The position numbers were made by a program, and so were the translations under genes. The notes under the pieces were generated by a model that saw only the letters and a list, made by a program, of their open reading frames with translations, searched no databases and was not told the DNA's origin. This document shows positions 8,959 to 17,706 of a stretch of 64,000 nt of DNA, in pieces. Source of the stretch: Streptosporangium amethystogenes (GTDB taxonomy: Bacteria > Actinomycetota > Actinomycetes > Streptosporangiales > Streptosporangiaceae). Within the stretch, counting starts at the first letter, position 1, and the number at the start of each line of letters is the position of its first letter. The DNA is taken from NCBI RefSeq assembly GCF_000721075.1, contig NZ_JOEQ01000035.1:1-64000 (forward strand), in the 5' to 3' direction.

Positions 8959-10605
8959 CTATTCTCCGGCGAGCACGTCGTCCGCGTCGATGATCTGATA
9001 CGCGTACCCCTGCTCGGCCAGGAACCGCTGCCGGTGGGCGGCGAAGTCCTGATCGACCGTGTCGCGGCTGACCACCGAGTAGAACCGGGCCCCGCCTCCG
9101 TTCGCCTTCGGCCGGAGCACCCGGCCGAGCCGCTGCGCCTCCTCCTGCCGCGACCCGAAGGTGCCCGAGACCTGGATGGCCACCGCCGCCTCCGGCAGGT
9201 CGATCGAGAAATTGGCGACCTTGGAGACGACCAGGACCTGGATCTCCCTGTCGCGGAAGGCCTGGAAGAGCCGCTCCCGCTCCTTGACCTTCGTCTCCCC
9301 CTTGATCACCGGCGCGTTCAGGTGTTCGCCCAGCTCGTCGAGCTGATCGATGTACTGCCCGATGACCAGCACCTGCTCGCCCGGGTGCTGCCGGACCAGG
9401 GCCTCGGTCACCCGCGTCTTGGACGGTGTGGTCGCGCAGAACCGGTAGCGCTCCTCGGACTCGGCCATCGCGTAGGCCAGCCGCTCGGCGTCGGTCAGCG
9501 TCACCCGCACCTCGACGCAGTCGGCCGGGGCGATCCAGCCCTGGTTCTCCATCTCCCGCCATGGCGCGTCGTACCGCTTGGGGCCGATCAGGGAGAACAC
9601 GTCGCCCTCGCGGCCGTCCTCGCGCACGAGCGTCGCGGTCAGGCCCACCCGCCGCCTGGCCTGCAGATCGGCGGTCATCCGGAAGATCGGCGCGGGCAGC
9701 AGGTGCACCTCGTCGTAGACGACCAGGCCCCAGTCGCGGGCGTCGAACAGCTCCAGGTGCCGGTAGACGCCCTGCCTGCGGGTCGTCATCACCTGGTACG
9801 TGGCGATGGTGACGGGCCGGATCTCCTTCTTCGTGCCGGTGTACTCGCCGATCTCGTCCTCGGTCAGCGAGGTCCGCTTGAGCAGTTCCTGCTTCCACTG
9901 GTGCGCCGAGACCGTGTTGGTCACCAGGATCAACGTCGTCGCCTTGGCCTGCGCCATCGCCGCCGCGCCCACGATCGTCTTGCCCGCGCCGCAGGGGAGC
10001 ACGACGACGCCGGAGCCGCCGTGCCAGAACGCCTCGGCGGCCTCCCGCTGGTAGGTGCGCAGCTCCCAGCCGTCCTCGGTGAGCGCGATCGGGTGGTGCT
10101 CACCGTCGACGTACCCGGCCATGTCCTCGGCGGGCCAGCCCAGTTTGAGCAGGTGCTGCTTGATGTTGCCGCGCTCGCTCGGGTGCACGGCCACGCCGTC
10201 GTCACCCAGCCGCTCGCCCAGCAGCGGCTGGATCTTCTTGGAGCGCAGCACCTCCTCCAGCACGGCCCGGTCGGTGCTGGTCAGGACGAGCCCGTGGACG
10301 AGGTGCTTCTCCAGGCGGAGCCTGCCGTACCGTGACATCGTCTCGGCGACGTCGACCAGCAGCGCGTGCGGCACGGGGTAGCGGCTGTGCGCGATCAGCG
10401 CGTCGATCACCTGCTCGGCGTCGTGCCCGGCGGCCCGCGCGTTCCACAGCGCCAGCGGGGTGATGCGGTAGGTGTGCACGTGCTCGGGCGCGCGCTCCAA
10501 CTCGGCGAACGGGGCGATCGCCTTGCGGCACTCCCCGGCCTTCTCGTGATCGACCTCAAGGAGCAGGGTCTTGTCCGATTGGACGATCAGTGGTCCGTCA
10601 GTCAC
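8959..10605 (-). CDS. DNA repair helicase XPB (bacterial ERCC3)
   Basis: At 548 residues this matches the length of mycobacterial XPB. The N-terminal domain ends near residue 190. Helicase motif I is PCGAGKT, motif II is DEVH, and motif III is LTATL. The C-terminal lobe carries IGQYIDQLDELGEHL, SKVANFSIDLPEA and the motif VI-type QEEAQRLGRVLRPK. Such enzymes unwind DNA 3'-5' and are thought to act in repair in actinobacteria. A second XPB-fold protein is encoded 1.2 kb away on the same strand. The ATG start is the first in frame. Confidence 0.95.
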   Translation of the reverse strand: MTDGPLIVQSDKTLLLEVDHEKAGECRKAIAPFAELERAPEHVHTYRITPLALWNARAAGHDAEQVIDALIAHSRYPVPHALLVDVAETMSRYGRLRLEKHLVHGLVLTSTDRAVLEEVLRSKKIQPLLGERLGDDGVAVHPSERGNIKQHLLKLGWPAEDMAGYVDGEHHPIALTEDGWELRTYQREAAEAFWHGGSGVVVLPCGAGKTIVGAAAMAQAKATTLILVTNTVSAHQWKQELLKRTSLTEDEIGEYTGTKKEIRPVTIATYQVMTTRRQGVYRHLELFDARDWGLVVYDEVHLLPAPIFRMTADLQARRRVGLTATLVREDGREGDVFSLIGPKRYDAPWREMENQGWIAPADCVEVRVTLTDAERLAYAMAESEERYRFCATTPSKTRVTEALVRQHPGEQVLVIGQYIDQLDELGEHLNAPVIKGETKVKERERLFQAFRDREIQVLVVSKVANFSIDLPEAAVAIQVSGTFGSRQEEAQRLGRVLRPKANGGGARFYSVVSRDTVDQDFAAHRQRFLAEQGYAYQIIDADDVLAGE

Positions 10606-10827
10606 AGACTTCTCCCTATGGTCACTGCGGGTTACGGTGGATCAGCTCATGGTCGCACTCGCGGGTGCGCCCCCGCTCCATGTCTCCTGTGTGCAACGGG
10701 CGGAAGCGCCCAGGCAGTCCCGTCTCCCGCCCGGCGTGATCGATCTCACCGCCCGGCCATCCCTCGCCTGCCCGGTCTACGGCACCCGTGCGCGACCACA
10801 GCCGTGGATGGCGATCCCCGGAGATGT

Positions 10828-11433
10828 TCAGTCGAAGGCGCCGTTGATGCCGGCGATGATGAAGGCGGCCACACCCAGGATGATCAGCCCGATGTTGATG
10901 CCGATGCTGATCCAGGTCCACTTGAGCAGGTTCCTGGCGGCTGGGGGGTCGGTGTCCACCCTACCCAGGGCGACACTCGACAGGATGACGCCGATCAGGC
11001 CGCCGAGGGTCACGTAGCAGCTCAGCGTACACACGATGCTGATGACCATGGCGACGATCGCGTGGGTCCTGACACCCTCGGTGTTGCGGTACGGGGGCGC
11101 GCCGTAGCCCTTTCCGTAGCCGGGCTGGCCGTAGCCCTGACCGTAACCGGGCTCGCCGTAACCAGTCTGGCCGTAGCCGGGCTCGCCGTAGCCGGGCTGT
11201 CCGTAGCCGGGCTGGTCGTAACCGGGCTGGTCGTATCCAGGCTGTCCGTATCCAGGCTGGTCGTAGCCGGGCTGGCCATAACCGGGGGCCTGGTAGCCGG
11301 ACGGCTGGGAGTGCCCGGAGTGGTGTCCCTGCTGGGGTTGGCCGTAGCCGGGGGTCTGGCCGGGCCCCGTGTTGTAGGGGCTCTTCCAGTCGTCCGGGTT
11401 GGTGCTGGGGCCTTCGGAGTGACCGCTGCTCAC
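10828..11433 (-). CDS. Tyrosine/glycine-repeat DUF4190-type membrane protein
   Basis: Of 201 residues, the first 125 are disordered and built from some 14 copies of the pentapeptide-like unit GYGQP or GYDQP. The C-terminal 80 residues hold two membrane helices separated by a short GRVDTD loop, the DUF4190 pattern common in actinomycetes. The repeat region is also visible at the DNA level (11100-11290). The function is unknown; proline/tyrosine-rich tails of this kind often recruit partners at the membrane. The start is a GTG. It lies between two XPB-type genes on the same strand. Confidence 0.85.
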   Translation of the reverse strand: MSSGHSEGPSTNPDDWKSPYNTGPGQTPGYGQPQQGHHSGHSQPSGYQAPGYGQPGYDQPGYGQPGYDQPGYDQPGYGQPGYGEPGYGQTGYGEPGYGQGYGQPGYGKGYGAPPYRNTEGVRTHAIVAMVISIVCTLSCYVTLGGLIGVILSSVALGRVDTDPPAARNLLKWTWISIGINIGLIILGVAAFIIAGINGAFD

Positions 11434-11855
11434 TGTGGATCTCTCGCTTCTGTGGAGCTCGGAACATCAACAGGTATCACGATATGGGGCATGAGCCGTG
11501 CGCCTTCGGAGAATGGACTCGGTCGGGTTCCGGCAGCCAGGCCCTACCCTCTGGGACCTCTGCCCATCGCGGCCGCTCAGGTGGCGCCCCGCCGTGTCGC
11601 CGGCCACCGCGGCCCCCTCCCTCCGCCTTGCGAGGCTCACCCGACCGATCCTCGCGATGGCAAGGTCCGCGGGACAGAGCCCAAGGCCGAGATGAGACTG
11701 AGAAGGGGCCCTCGCGTCCCGGCGAGTGACGCGGTCCCGCGGGACCGGTGACCGAGCCCGCGGCGGCCCCATCCTCGGATCGAGACTACCCCCGTGGCCT
11801 TTCCCCGGCACGCCGGGGCCGCGCCCCGATCCCGGTCGGCCCCACCGAGGATGTC
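11434..11855. other. Intergenic stretch between two minus-strand genes
   Basis: No frame with convincing codon usage or a ribosome binding site was found. TATCACGATA at about 11475-11484 is a short perfect inverted repeat that could belong to the promoter of the minus-strand repeat protein. The rest is GC-rich with several short hairpins. Confidence 0.4.
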
Positions 11856-14258
11856 TCAGGCGATGTCGGCGATGCCGGTGATGCGGTGCAGGGCGAAGCG
11901 GTGCACCGCCGCCCGGGTCTCGTCGTAGGCGGTGAGATAGCCGCCCTCCATCCGGGCCGGTTCGAGGATCCGGCTGGTGGCGTTGCCCTGGGAGTCGAGG
12001 TAACCGATCCAGACCTGAGAGCCCTGCCGGATGGCCTCGCGCAGGGCGACGATCGTCGAGGTGGCGGGGGAGCGTGGCACCTGGCCGCCGGGGGCTGCCA
12101 CCGGGGCCCTGCGGGCCTGGTGGGCGGCGTCACCCGCGCGCACGGCGCGGACGGCGGCCGCCACCACATCGGCCTCGGGGCCGCCGAACGTGACCGGGGC
12201 GCGGGCCGCCAGGGTGCTCTCGGTCCTGTGGACGTCGAGCTGGGTGATGATCACGTCGCCGTCGAGGGACTCCGCGGCCGGGGCGTACCCCATCGCGCGG
12301 AGCGAGTCGACCAGCGTCGGCCGGGAGGACTTGGAAGCGATCACCGTGGGGGCGAGTCGCCGCAGCCGTAGCGGGATCGCCCGCTTGTCGGCCATCACCT
12401 CGTCCAGCAGCGAGGAGTCGTCGCATCGCACGTACGCGCTCGCCGTGCCGACGCGCATCCGGCCGTGGCGCCGGGCCACGTCGGTGACCAGGTAGCTAAG
12501 CGGTTGCGGCACCGGCGTGGTCGAGTGGCGCTCCAGCATGGCGAGCATCTCCTCGGCGCCCTGCCCGGCGTCCAGCGCCCGCCGGATCGACCGCTCGTCG
12601 AAGCGGTAGACCGTCGCACCGCCGGTCGACTCCACCTCGGCCGCCAGCGCCAGCCACCGTCTCAGGTCACCGGTGAGCGGCCCGGGGGCGACGGCGGTCA
12701 GGTCGGCCTGGAGGAGCACATGGTCGAGCGGCTCGGGCAACAGCGGGAGCAGCAGGCGGGCGGCGGAGGCGACGCGGCCACCACCGGGGTCACCGGAGAC
12801 GCCGGGGCCGTCGAGGGTTTCGGGGAGCAGGGCGCGGCCGTGGCCGGAGAGCAGCCCGAGGCCGGTGACACCGATCTGCTCGGCCTCGCGCAGCGTGAAC
12901 TCCACCAGCTGGTCGCGCTGGCCGCCGCGACGGCGGGGCTGCTCCCAGGCCAGACGCGCCCGTACCGCGTCGAGAGTGGGTGCCACCCCCGGCGTCGAGG
13001 CGAGCATGGCCAGGGTGGTGGCGCGGACCTCGGCTGCGGCGGCGCGGCGCAGATCGGGGTGGAGGGCGTTGAGCAGCCGGTCACGCTCGTCGCGCTCGCC
13101 GATGACCCCCGGCACCCGGTCCATGGTGAGCCAGGCGCCCGCCAGCATGGCCCAGCGGTCCTCGGTGGCCTTCACCCGCCAGCCGTCGTAGCCGGGGGTG
13201 GGCATCCACTCCCCGTCGACCGCGCCGCTCGCCGCGACCAGCCCCGCCGCGTAGCACACCTCGATGATCAGCCCCGCCACCCACTCGGGCAGGTCGAGGA
13301 GGGTCGCGACCCGTTTGAGATCGCGCACGGCCAGGCCGCCGCCGCGGAGCACGCCGGGCGGGTCGACGCTCCAGCGCTCACACAGTTCCTCCACCGCGCG
13401 GGTGAAGGTGAACGCCTGTCCGGCCGCGGTACGGTCGGCGAGCCTCTGGTCGCGCTCGGTGCCCCCGGTCGCGGGCGGGAGGGGGGACAGGTCCCGGTGG
13501 ATCCGGCCGTCGCGCAGGAACAGCGCGACCTCGCGGGGCAGCACCACGGTCTCCTCACCGGTGGCGGCCAGCAGCGCGCGGGAGAGGAGCTGCTCGATCG
13601 GCGACTGCGCGCCGGCGGCCCGAACCTCGCGGCGGGCGTTGGGCACCCGGCCGCTGGCCGGCCCCCAGGCCAGCTCGTTGAGCGCCGACCGGGCCTGCGG
13701 CGAGACCTCCTCGACCAGCCGTCCGACGATCTCCGGGTCGCCGAGCAGCGCGGCGAGGGCCTCCCTGGTGTCGCCGTCCCCGCCTCCGATGTCCTGGACC
13801 AGCTCGGCCAGCCGCTCGGCGGAATGGTGCCGGAACGCCTCCTCGGCGGGCGGGCCGAGCCCGGCGGGACCGTCCAGCACCTCCCGTACACCGGGGGCCG
13901 GGGCCAGGGCCCGGTCGGGCCCGTAGACCAGCGCCATGGTGCGCAGCCGCTCGACCGCCTCCTTGAGGGCGCTCTGGAACGCCGGGCCCGCCGTCCCCGG
14001 CAGGGCGCGGGCCAGCTGGGCGCGTAGTGACCGGTAGGGGACGGGAGCGCCGAGCACGACCAGCGTCTCCATGACCGCGAGGGTGAACCGGTCGAGCCGG
14101 TCGAGTGCCCTGCCCACCGCCGACGGGCTGCAGGCTCGCCCGGCCAGCCCCTCCAGATGCGCGGGCACGGGGGTGATGAGCTCGGGGCGTACGGAGACGA
14201 GCGCCCGCAACCGGTCGTCGCTCTGACTGCGCAGCCACTCGGTGAACTCCGTGCTCAT
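11856..14258 (-). CDS. Helicase-C-domain (XPB/Ssl2-like) protein
   Basis: About 800 residues. The N-terminal half is helical with winged-helix-like segments. The middle and C-terminal parts resemble the actinobacterial helicase C-terminal domain family placed next to XPB: LDHVLLQADLTAVAPG, ATVYRFDERSIRRALDAG, then VITSKSS-type strands. No Walker A or DEAD/H box is visible, so it should not act as a helicase alone. The last 60 residues (VWIGYLDSQGNATSRILEP, VHRFALHRI) look like a WYL-type ligand-binding domain. The ATG at 14258 gives the N-terminus usual for the family, although the ribosome binding site is weak; in-frame starts exist up to 14339. Confidence 0.82.
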   Translation of the reverse strand: MSTEFTEWLRSQSDDRLRALVSVRPELITPVPAHLEGLAGRACSPSAVGRALDRLDRFTLAVMETLVVLGAPVPYRSLRAQLARALPGTAGPAFQSALKEAVERLRTMALVYGPDRALAPAPGVREVLDGPAGLGPPAEEAFRHHSAERLAELVQDIGGGDGDTREALAALLGDPEIVGRLVEEVSPQARSALNELAWGPASGRVPNARREVRAAGAQSPIEQLLSRALLAATGEETVVLPREVALFLRDGRIHRDLSPLPPATGGTERDQRLADRTAAGQAFTFTRAVEELCERWSVDPPGVLRGGGLAVRDLKRVATLLDLPEWVAGLIIEVCYAAGLVAASGAVDGEWMPTPGYDGWRVKATEDRWAMLAGAWLTMDRVPGVIGERDERDRLLNALHPDLRRAAAAEVRATTLAMLASTPGVAPTLDAVRARLAWEQPRRRGGQRDQLVEFTLREAEQIGVTGLGLLSGHGRALLPETLDGPGVSGDPGGGRVASAARLLLPLLPEPLDHVLLQADLTAVAPGPLTGDLRRWLALAAEVESTGGATVYRFDERSIRRALDAGQGAEEMLAMLERHSTTPVPQPLSYLVTDVARRHGRMRVGTASAYVRCDDSSLLDEVMADKRAIPLRLRRLAPTVIASKSSRPTLVDSLRAMGYAPAAESLDGDVIITQLDVHRTESTLAARAPVTFGGPEADVVAAAVRAVRAGDAAHQARRAPVAAPGGQVPRSPATSTIVALREAIRQGSQVWIGYLDSQGNATSRILEPARMEGGYLTAYDETRAAVHRFALHRITGIADIA

Positions 14259-14403
14259 TCCGTCAATGGTAAGAGGCTTGACCGACATCATGCGGCCTGA
14301 GCGAATTTCGTGATCACACAAAGGGGGTGAATCGATCACGTGATGGGTGGTGAATGGGGGAAGAAGCCCACGAGCGAGACGATGTCGAGAGAGGATGGCC
14401 AGC

Positions 14404-15624
14404 GTGATCGAGCGTGCCGACCAGCTCGTCCTGGACTACGTCAGCAAGGCGGCCGACGCCGCCCAGGGCGTGCTGCAGCCGAGGCAGCGGATCGACTTCG
14501 TCACGGTGCTGCGCAGGCGGATCGACGCCGAGCGGGCGGGGACGGACGACCCGGTCGTCGTGGAGAGGGTGCTGGCCCGGTTCGGTGACCCCGCCGCGCT
14601 GGTCCGCCGCGAGCTGCGCCGCCTGGGCGTCCAGCCGCGCTCCCGGGCCGCGGGCGTCGTCGCTCCGGCCACGCCCCTTGCCGCGCCCACACCGGACGAT
14701 CCCGCCCTCGGTTCCGATCCGGCGGACCCCGACGAGACCACGGATTTCGGCGTCCCCGCTCCCCGCCGGCCCGTGCGGGGGCATCCGTACGCCTCGACGG
14801 GAGTCCCCTCGGACGCCGCCGAGCCCGCACCGGGCGATCCCGGCCCCTCGGCCGCTCGGGTGTCGGGGCGAAGGGACCCCGACGACGGCCCGGGTGGCGG
14901 AGAGGAATCCGTGGACGAGTGGGAGGACATCGTGGAGGGTGATCCGCCGACCGAGGAGATACCGCTCATACGGGAGCCCTTGCCGCGGGAAGCGCAGGAC
15001 GCGCGGGGAGCCCCGGCTGAGGCGCGGGAGGCCGCACCGGCGGCACCCGCGGCGTCGGAGACGCCTCGGCCAAAGGACACGGGGCCACGGCCCCAGCTGC
15101 CGCCCGGTGTGGTCAGGGGCATGCGGGAGGCGGAGGAGCTACTGGCCGGGCGGCGGGTACGTGGTCAGCGGGGGTGGCCGCGCCGGCGAAGCCCGGCTCG
15201 GTCGCGAGAGGACGTCGCCCCCGGCGCACGTGACACCCGGGCGATCCTGCTGAGCCACCGGCGTGAGACGGTCGGCTTGGGCCTGCTCGCCCTGGCGGGA
15301 CTGCTGATCCCCATCCCTTTCCCCCCGATCGCGATCTTTCGGATCCCGGTGCTGGTCTGGGCCGTCGCGGTGCTCGTCGTGATCGCCTGTCAGAGCTGGC
15401 ACACCTCTGACAAGGTGCTCGGGATGGCCGCTCCGATCGTGAGCTACACCCTCGGTGGCGGCCTGGTCGCCCTTGTCCGGGCCAGGAACGACCTCGGCAC
15501 CGTGGTGGACGAGTTCTTCGGCATCAGCGGGCTCATGTTCCTGCTGGGCGCGGCATGGGGGGTCTTCTGGCTGGCCTACCGCCTGTTCGACTCCGAGATC
15601 ACCCCGGGGCGGGGAGGCAGGTGA
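14404..15624 (+). CDS. HAAS-like domain membrane protein with disordered linker
   Basis: Three parts can be seen in 406 residues. Residues 1-75 form a helical HAAS-like module (ADQLVLDYVSKAADA, VLARFGDPAALVRREL). Residues 80-285 are Pro/Ala/Asp/Glu-rich and probably unstructured. Residues 300-395 hold about four membrane segments. HAAS modules usually sense or relay signals next to permeases or PadR-type regulators; the role here is unknown. The GTG at 14404 is nine bases after GAGAGAGG; the ATG at 14395 abuts that site too closely. Confidence 0.72.
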   Translation: MIERADQLVLDYVSKAADAAQGVLQPRQRIDFVTVLRRRIDAERAGTDDPVVVERVLARFGDPAALVRRELRRLGVQPRSRAAGVVAPATPLAAPTPDDPALGSDPADPDETTDFGVPAPRRPVRGHPYASTGVPSDAAEPAPGDPGPSAARVSGRRDPDDGPGGGEESVDEWEDIVEGDPPTEEIPLIREPLPREAQDARGAPAEAREAAPAAPAASETPRPKDTGPRPQLPPGVVRGMREAEELLAGRRVRGQRGWPRRRSPARSREDVAPGARDTRAILLSHRRETVGLGLLALAGLLIPIPFPPIAIFRIPVLVWAVAVLVVIACQSWHTSDKVLGMAAPIVSYTLGGGLVALVRARNDLGTVVDEFFGISGLMFLLGAAWGVFWLAYRLFDSEITPGRGGR

Positions 15625-15649
15625 CGCTCCGCGGGCCGTGCCGGGCCGC

Positions 15650-16273
15650 TCAGCCGATGGCCTGGACCGCCGACCGGGGCAGCAGGCCGAGCGCGAGGCA
15701 CACCCAGGCGGCGACGAAACGGTCGCGCTCCGCGCGAGCGGGGGGTTCGCCCACGGTCTCCTCGAACAGCCGGTAGTGGACCACCGCCCCACCGAGCACG
15801 GCGCCGATGGCGGGCCAGTCGGCGTCGGCCCCGGCGTACTCGGGCTGGGCGCGGAACCAGGTGGTGATCGCGTCGAACATGGGCTGCAGGAGGCCCTCGC
15901 GTACGGTCGCGACCAGCTCGGGGAACTGGCTCAGGTCGCGGAAGAAGACGCGCGTGAGATCTCTCTCCTCGCGGACCTTGGCCAGCCCGGCCCTGCACAG
16001 GTGGGCCAGCCGCTCCTCGATCTCGGTCGAGGTGTCGACGGCGCTGAGGTCGGCCAGGGTCTCGGCGATCTGCGCCCGTGTTCTGGCCGCGTGCTCGTTC
16101 ACCGCCGCGGCCAGCACCTCGTACTTGGACTTGAAGTGCCGGTAGAGACCCCCGGCGCCCGGTGACAGCCCGGAGGCGGCCTCGATCTCGGCCACCGAGG
16201 TTGCCGAGTAGCCCCGCTCGGCGAACAGCCGCAGGGCTTCGTCGATGATCCGCTCGCGCGTTGATCTGGTCAT
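15650..16273 (-). CDS. TetR family transcriptional regulator
   Basis: A 207-residue protein with a TetR helix-turn-helix at residues 5-50 (RERIIDEALRLFAERGYSATS, then GGLYRHFKSKYEVL). The C-terminal ligand domain is all-helical. It is convergent with the HAAS-like gene, with 25 bases between their stops, and has no obvious partner gene on its own strand. The target is unknown; such regulators mostly repress their own gene and a nearby exporter or enzyme. Confidence 0.93.
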   Translation of the reverse strand: MTRSTRERIIDEALRLFAERGYSATSVAEIEAASGLSPGAGGLYRHFKSKYEVLAAAVNEHAARTRAQIAETLADLSAVDTSTEIEERLAHLCRAGLAKVREERDLTRVFFRDLSQFPELVATVREGLLQPMFDAITTWFRAQPEYAGADADWPAIGAVLGGAVVHYRLFEETVGEPPARAERDRFVAAWVCLALGLLPRSAVQAIG

Positions 16274-16576
16274 TTCTCTGCCGATACCTCCACCATGACC
16301 CTATCCAGTGCCGACCGTGCCGGGTCGCACCGCGCCGGTCCAAGCCCGCTGTGAGGGCGCGTTCGCCGGGAGGGCACGCCCGCCGTCGGGCGCTCAGGGG
16401 AACCGGCCGGGGAGGTTTGCCCACCGGATAAGTAAACCCTTCTGGTGAGGGGTTCCACAGTGGGCGGCGTCATGTACAACACTTAGGATTGGCCATATTT
16501 AGGGGGATTTGGCATTCTTTGAGGGCTTCTCGAAGAAACCTCTTCGAGTAGCCGACAAGGAGCGGTGAGTGACCCG
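16274..16576. other. Divergent intergenic region between TetR and HAD genes
   Basis: No gene was seen. CTCGAAG (16529-16535) and CTTCGAG (16542-16548) form a 7-base hairpin in the leader of the HAD gene. An AT-richer patch at 16480-16520 probably holds its promoter. AAGGAG at 16557-16562 is the ribosome binding site of the next gene. No clear TetR-type palindrome was found near the TetR start. Confidence 0.4.
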
Positions 16577-17194
16577 ATGAACTCGGTGGGATTCGATCTC
16601 GACCTGACGCTTGCCGACACCCGCGCGGGCATCGCCGCCGTTTACGACGAGGTGGCGTCGCGCACCGGCTTCTTCATCGACAGCGACGCCGTGCTGGCAC
16701 GGCTGGGGCCGCCGCTGGAGTGGGAACTGGCCAACTGGATGCCCGCCGCCGAGGTCTCCGCGGCGGCCGACGTCTACCGGCGGCTCTACCCGTCGATCGC
16801 GGTCCCGGTCACCACCCTCATGCCCGGTGCGCGCGAGGCGATCGACGCGGTACGGCGGGCCGGGGGCAGGGTCACCGTGGTGACGGGGAAGAACGCCCGC
16901 GACGCGGCGCACACCGTCGAGTTCCTCGGCCTGGAAGTGGACGAGCTCGTCGGATCGGTCTTCGGAGCGGCCAAGGGGCCCGCGCTCGCGACTTTCGGCG
17001 CCGCCGCCTATGTTGGAGATCATGTCGCGGACATCGAGGCGGCGCGAGCGGGAGGAGCCGTCAGTGTGGCGGTGGCAACGGGCGTCTATCCGGCGGTGGA
17101 ACTGCGTGATCACGGAGCGGATGTGATCCTGGGCGACCTGACCGAGTTCACCGAATGGTTCGACAGCTGGCGAACTCCTACGGCTCTTGTGTAA
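16577..17194 (+). CDS. HAD family hydrolase (phosphatase-like)
   Basis: At 205 residues this is a HAD-superfamily fold. Motif I is FDLDLTLADT, motif II VVTGK, motif III lies around the lysine in AAKGP, and motif IV is VGDHVADIEAA. It resembles phosphoglycolate-phosphatase-like enzymes; the substrate cannot be told. The ATG at 16577 gives the usual N-terminus MNSVGFDLD. An in-frame GTG at 16565 is too close to the AAGGAG site, while the ATG is rather far (14 bases), so the start is uncertain. The next gene, a cold-shock protein, follows after 89 bases. Confidence 0.88.
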   Translation: MNSVGFDLDLTLADTRAGIAAVYDEVASRTGFFIDSDAVLARLGPPLEWELANWMPAAEVSAAADVYRRLYPSIAVPVTTLMPGAREAIDAVRRAGGRVTVVTGKNARDAAHTVEFLGLEVDELVGSVFGAAKGPALATFGAAAYVGDHVADIEAARAGGAVSVAVATGVYPAVELRDHGADVILGDLTEFTEWFDSWRTPTALV

Positions 17195-17283
17195 TTCGGG
17201 CCCCAATACACGGTCGCTCTCAGCGTCCGCTGGGCATAACCTACATCCATTCCTTTTCACGACAGTCTGAACGAGGTCACCCT

Positions 17284-17682
17284 GTGCCGAGTGGCAAGGT
17301 CAAGTGGTACGACGCCGACAAGGGTTTCGGTTTCCTCACTCGCGACGACGGCGGTGAGGTCTTCGTGCATTCTTCCGCGCTGCCCTCCGGCGTGGACTCC
17401 CTCAAGCCGGGCCAGAAGGTCGAGTTCGGTGTGGCCGAAGGGCGCCGCGGCCAGCAGGCGCTCTCGGTTCGACTGATCGACCAGCCCCCTACGCTCGCCA
17501 AGACCGCCAAGCCCAAGGGCAAGCGCAAGAAGCCCGACGAGATGGTCGTCATCGTGGAAGACCTGATCAAGCTTCTGGACACGGTCTCCACGTCGTACCA
17601 GAAGGGCAAACACCCCGAGGCCACGCACGCGAAGAAGATCGCTGCCGTGCTCCGGGCGGTGGCCGACGACCTGGACGACTGA
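17284..17682 (+). CDS. Cold-shock domain protein with C-terminal helical extension
   Basis: Of 132 residues, the first 65 form a cold-shock domain (KGFGFL and VFVHSS). A lysine-rich linker, AKTAKPKGKRKKPDE, and a helical tail of about 50 residues follow. Extended cold-shock proteins of this length are conserved in actinomycetes next to HAD and MFS genes. The GTG at 17284 is preceded by GAGGT at 17273-17277. It probably binds RNA, but unlike the 66-residue protein at 2.6 kb the tail gives it room for a partner or dimerisation. There is no AT-rich leader here. Confidence 0.9.
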   Translation: MPSGKVKWYDADKGFGFLTRDDGGEVFVHSSALPSGVDSLKPGQKVEFGVAEGRRGQQALSVRLIDQPPTLAKTAKPKGKRKKPDEMVVIVEDLIKLLDTVSTSYQKGKHPEATHAKKIAAVLRAVADDLDD

Positions 17683-17706
17683 CAGCCCGCCCCCGCGTGC
17701 CCCGGC

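Noticed and set aside
11090..11290. CRISPR-like regular repeats
   Set aside because: The periodic DNA is the GYGQP-type coding repeat of the DUF4190 protein, without spacers.
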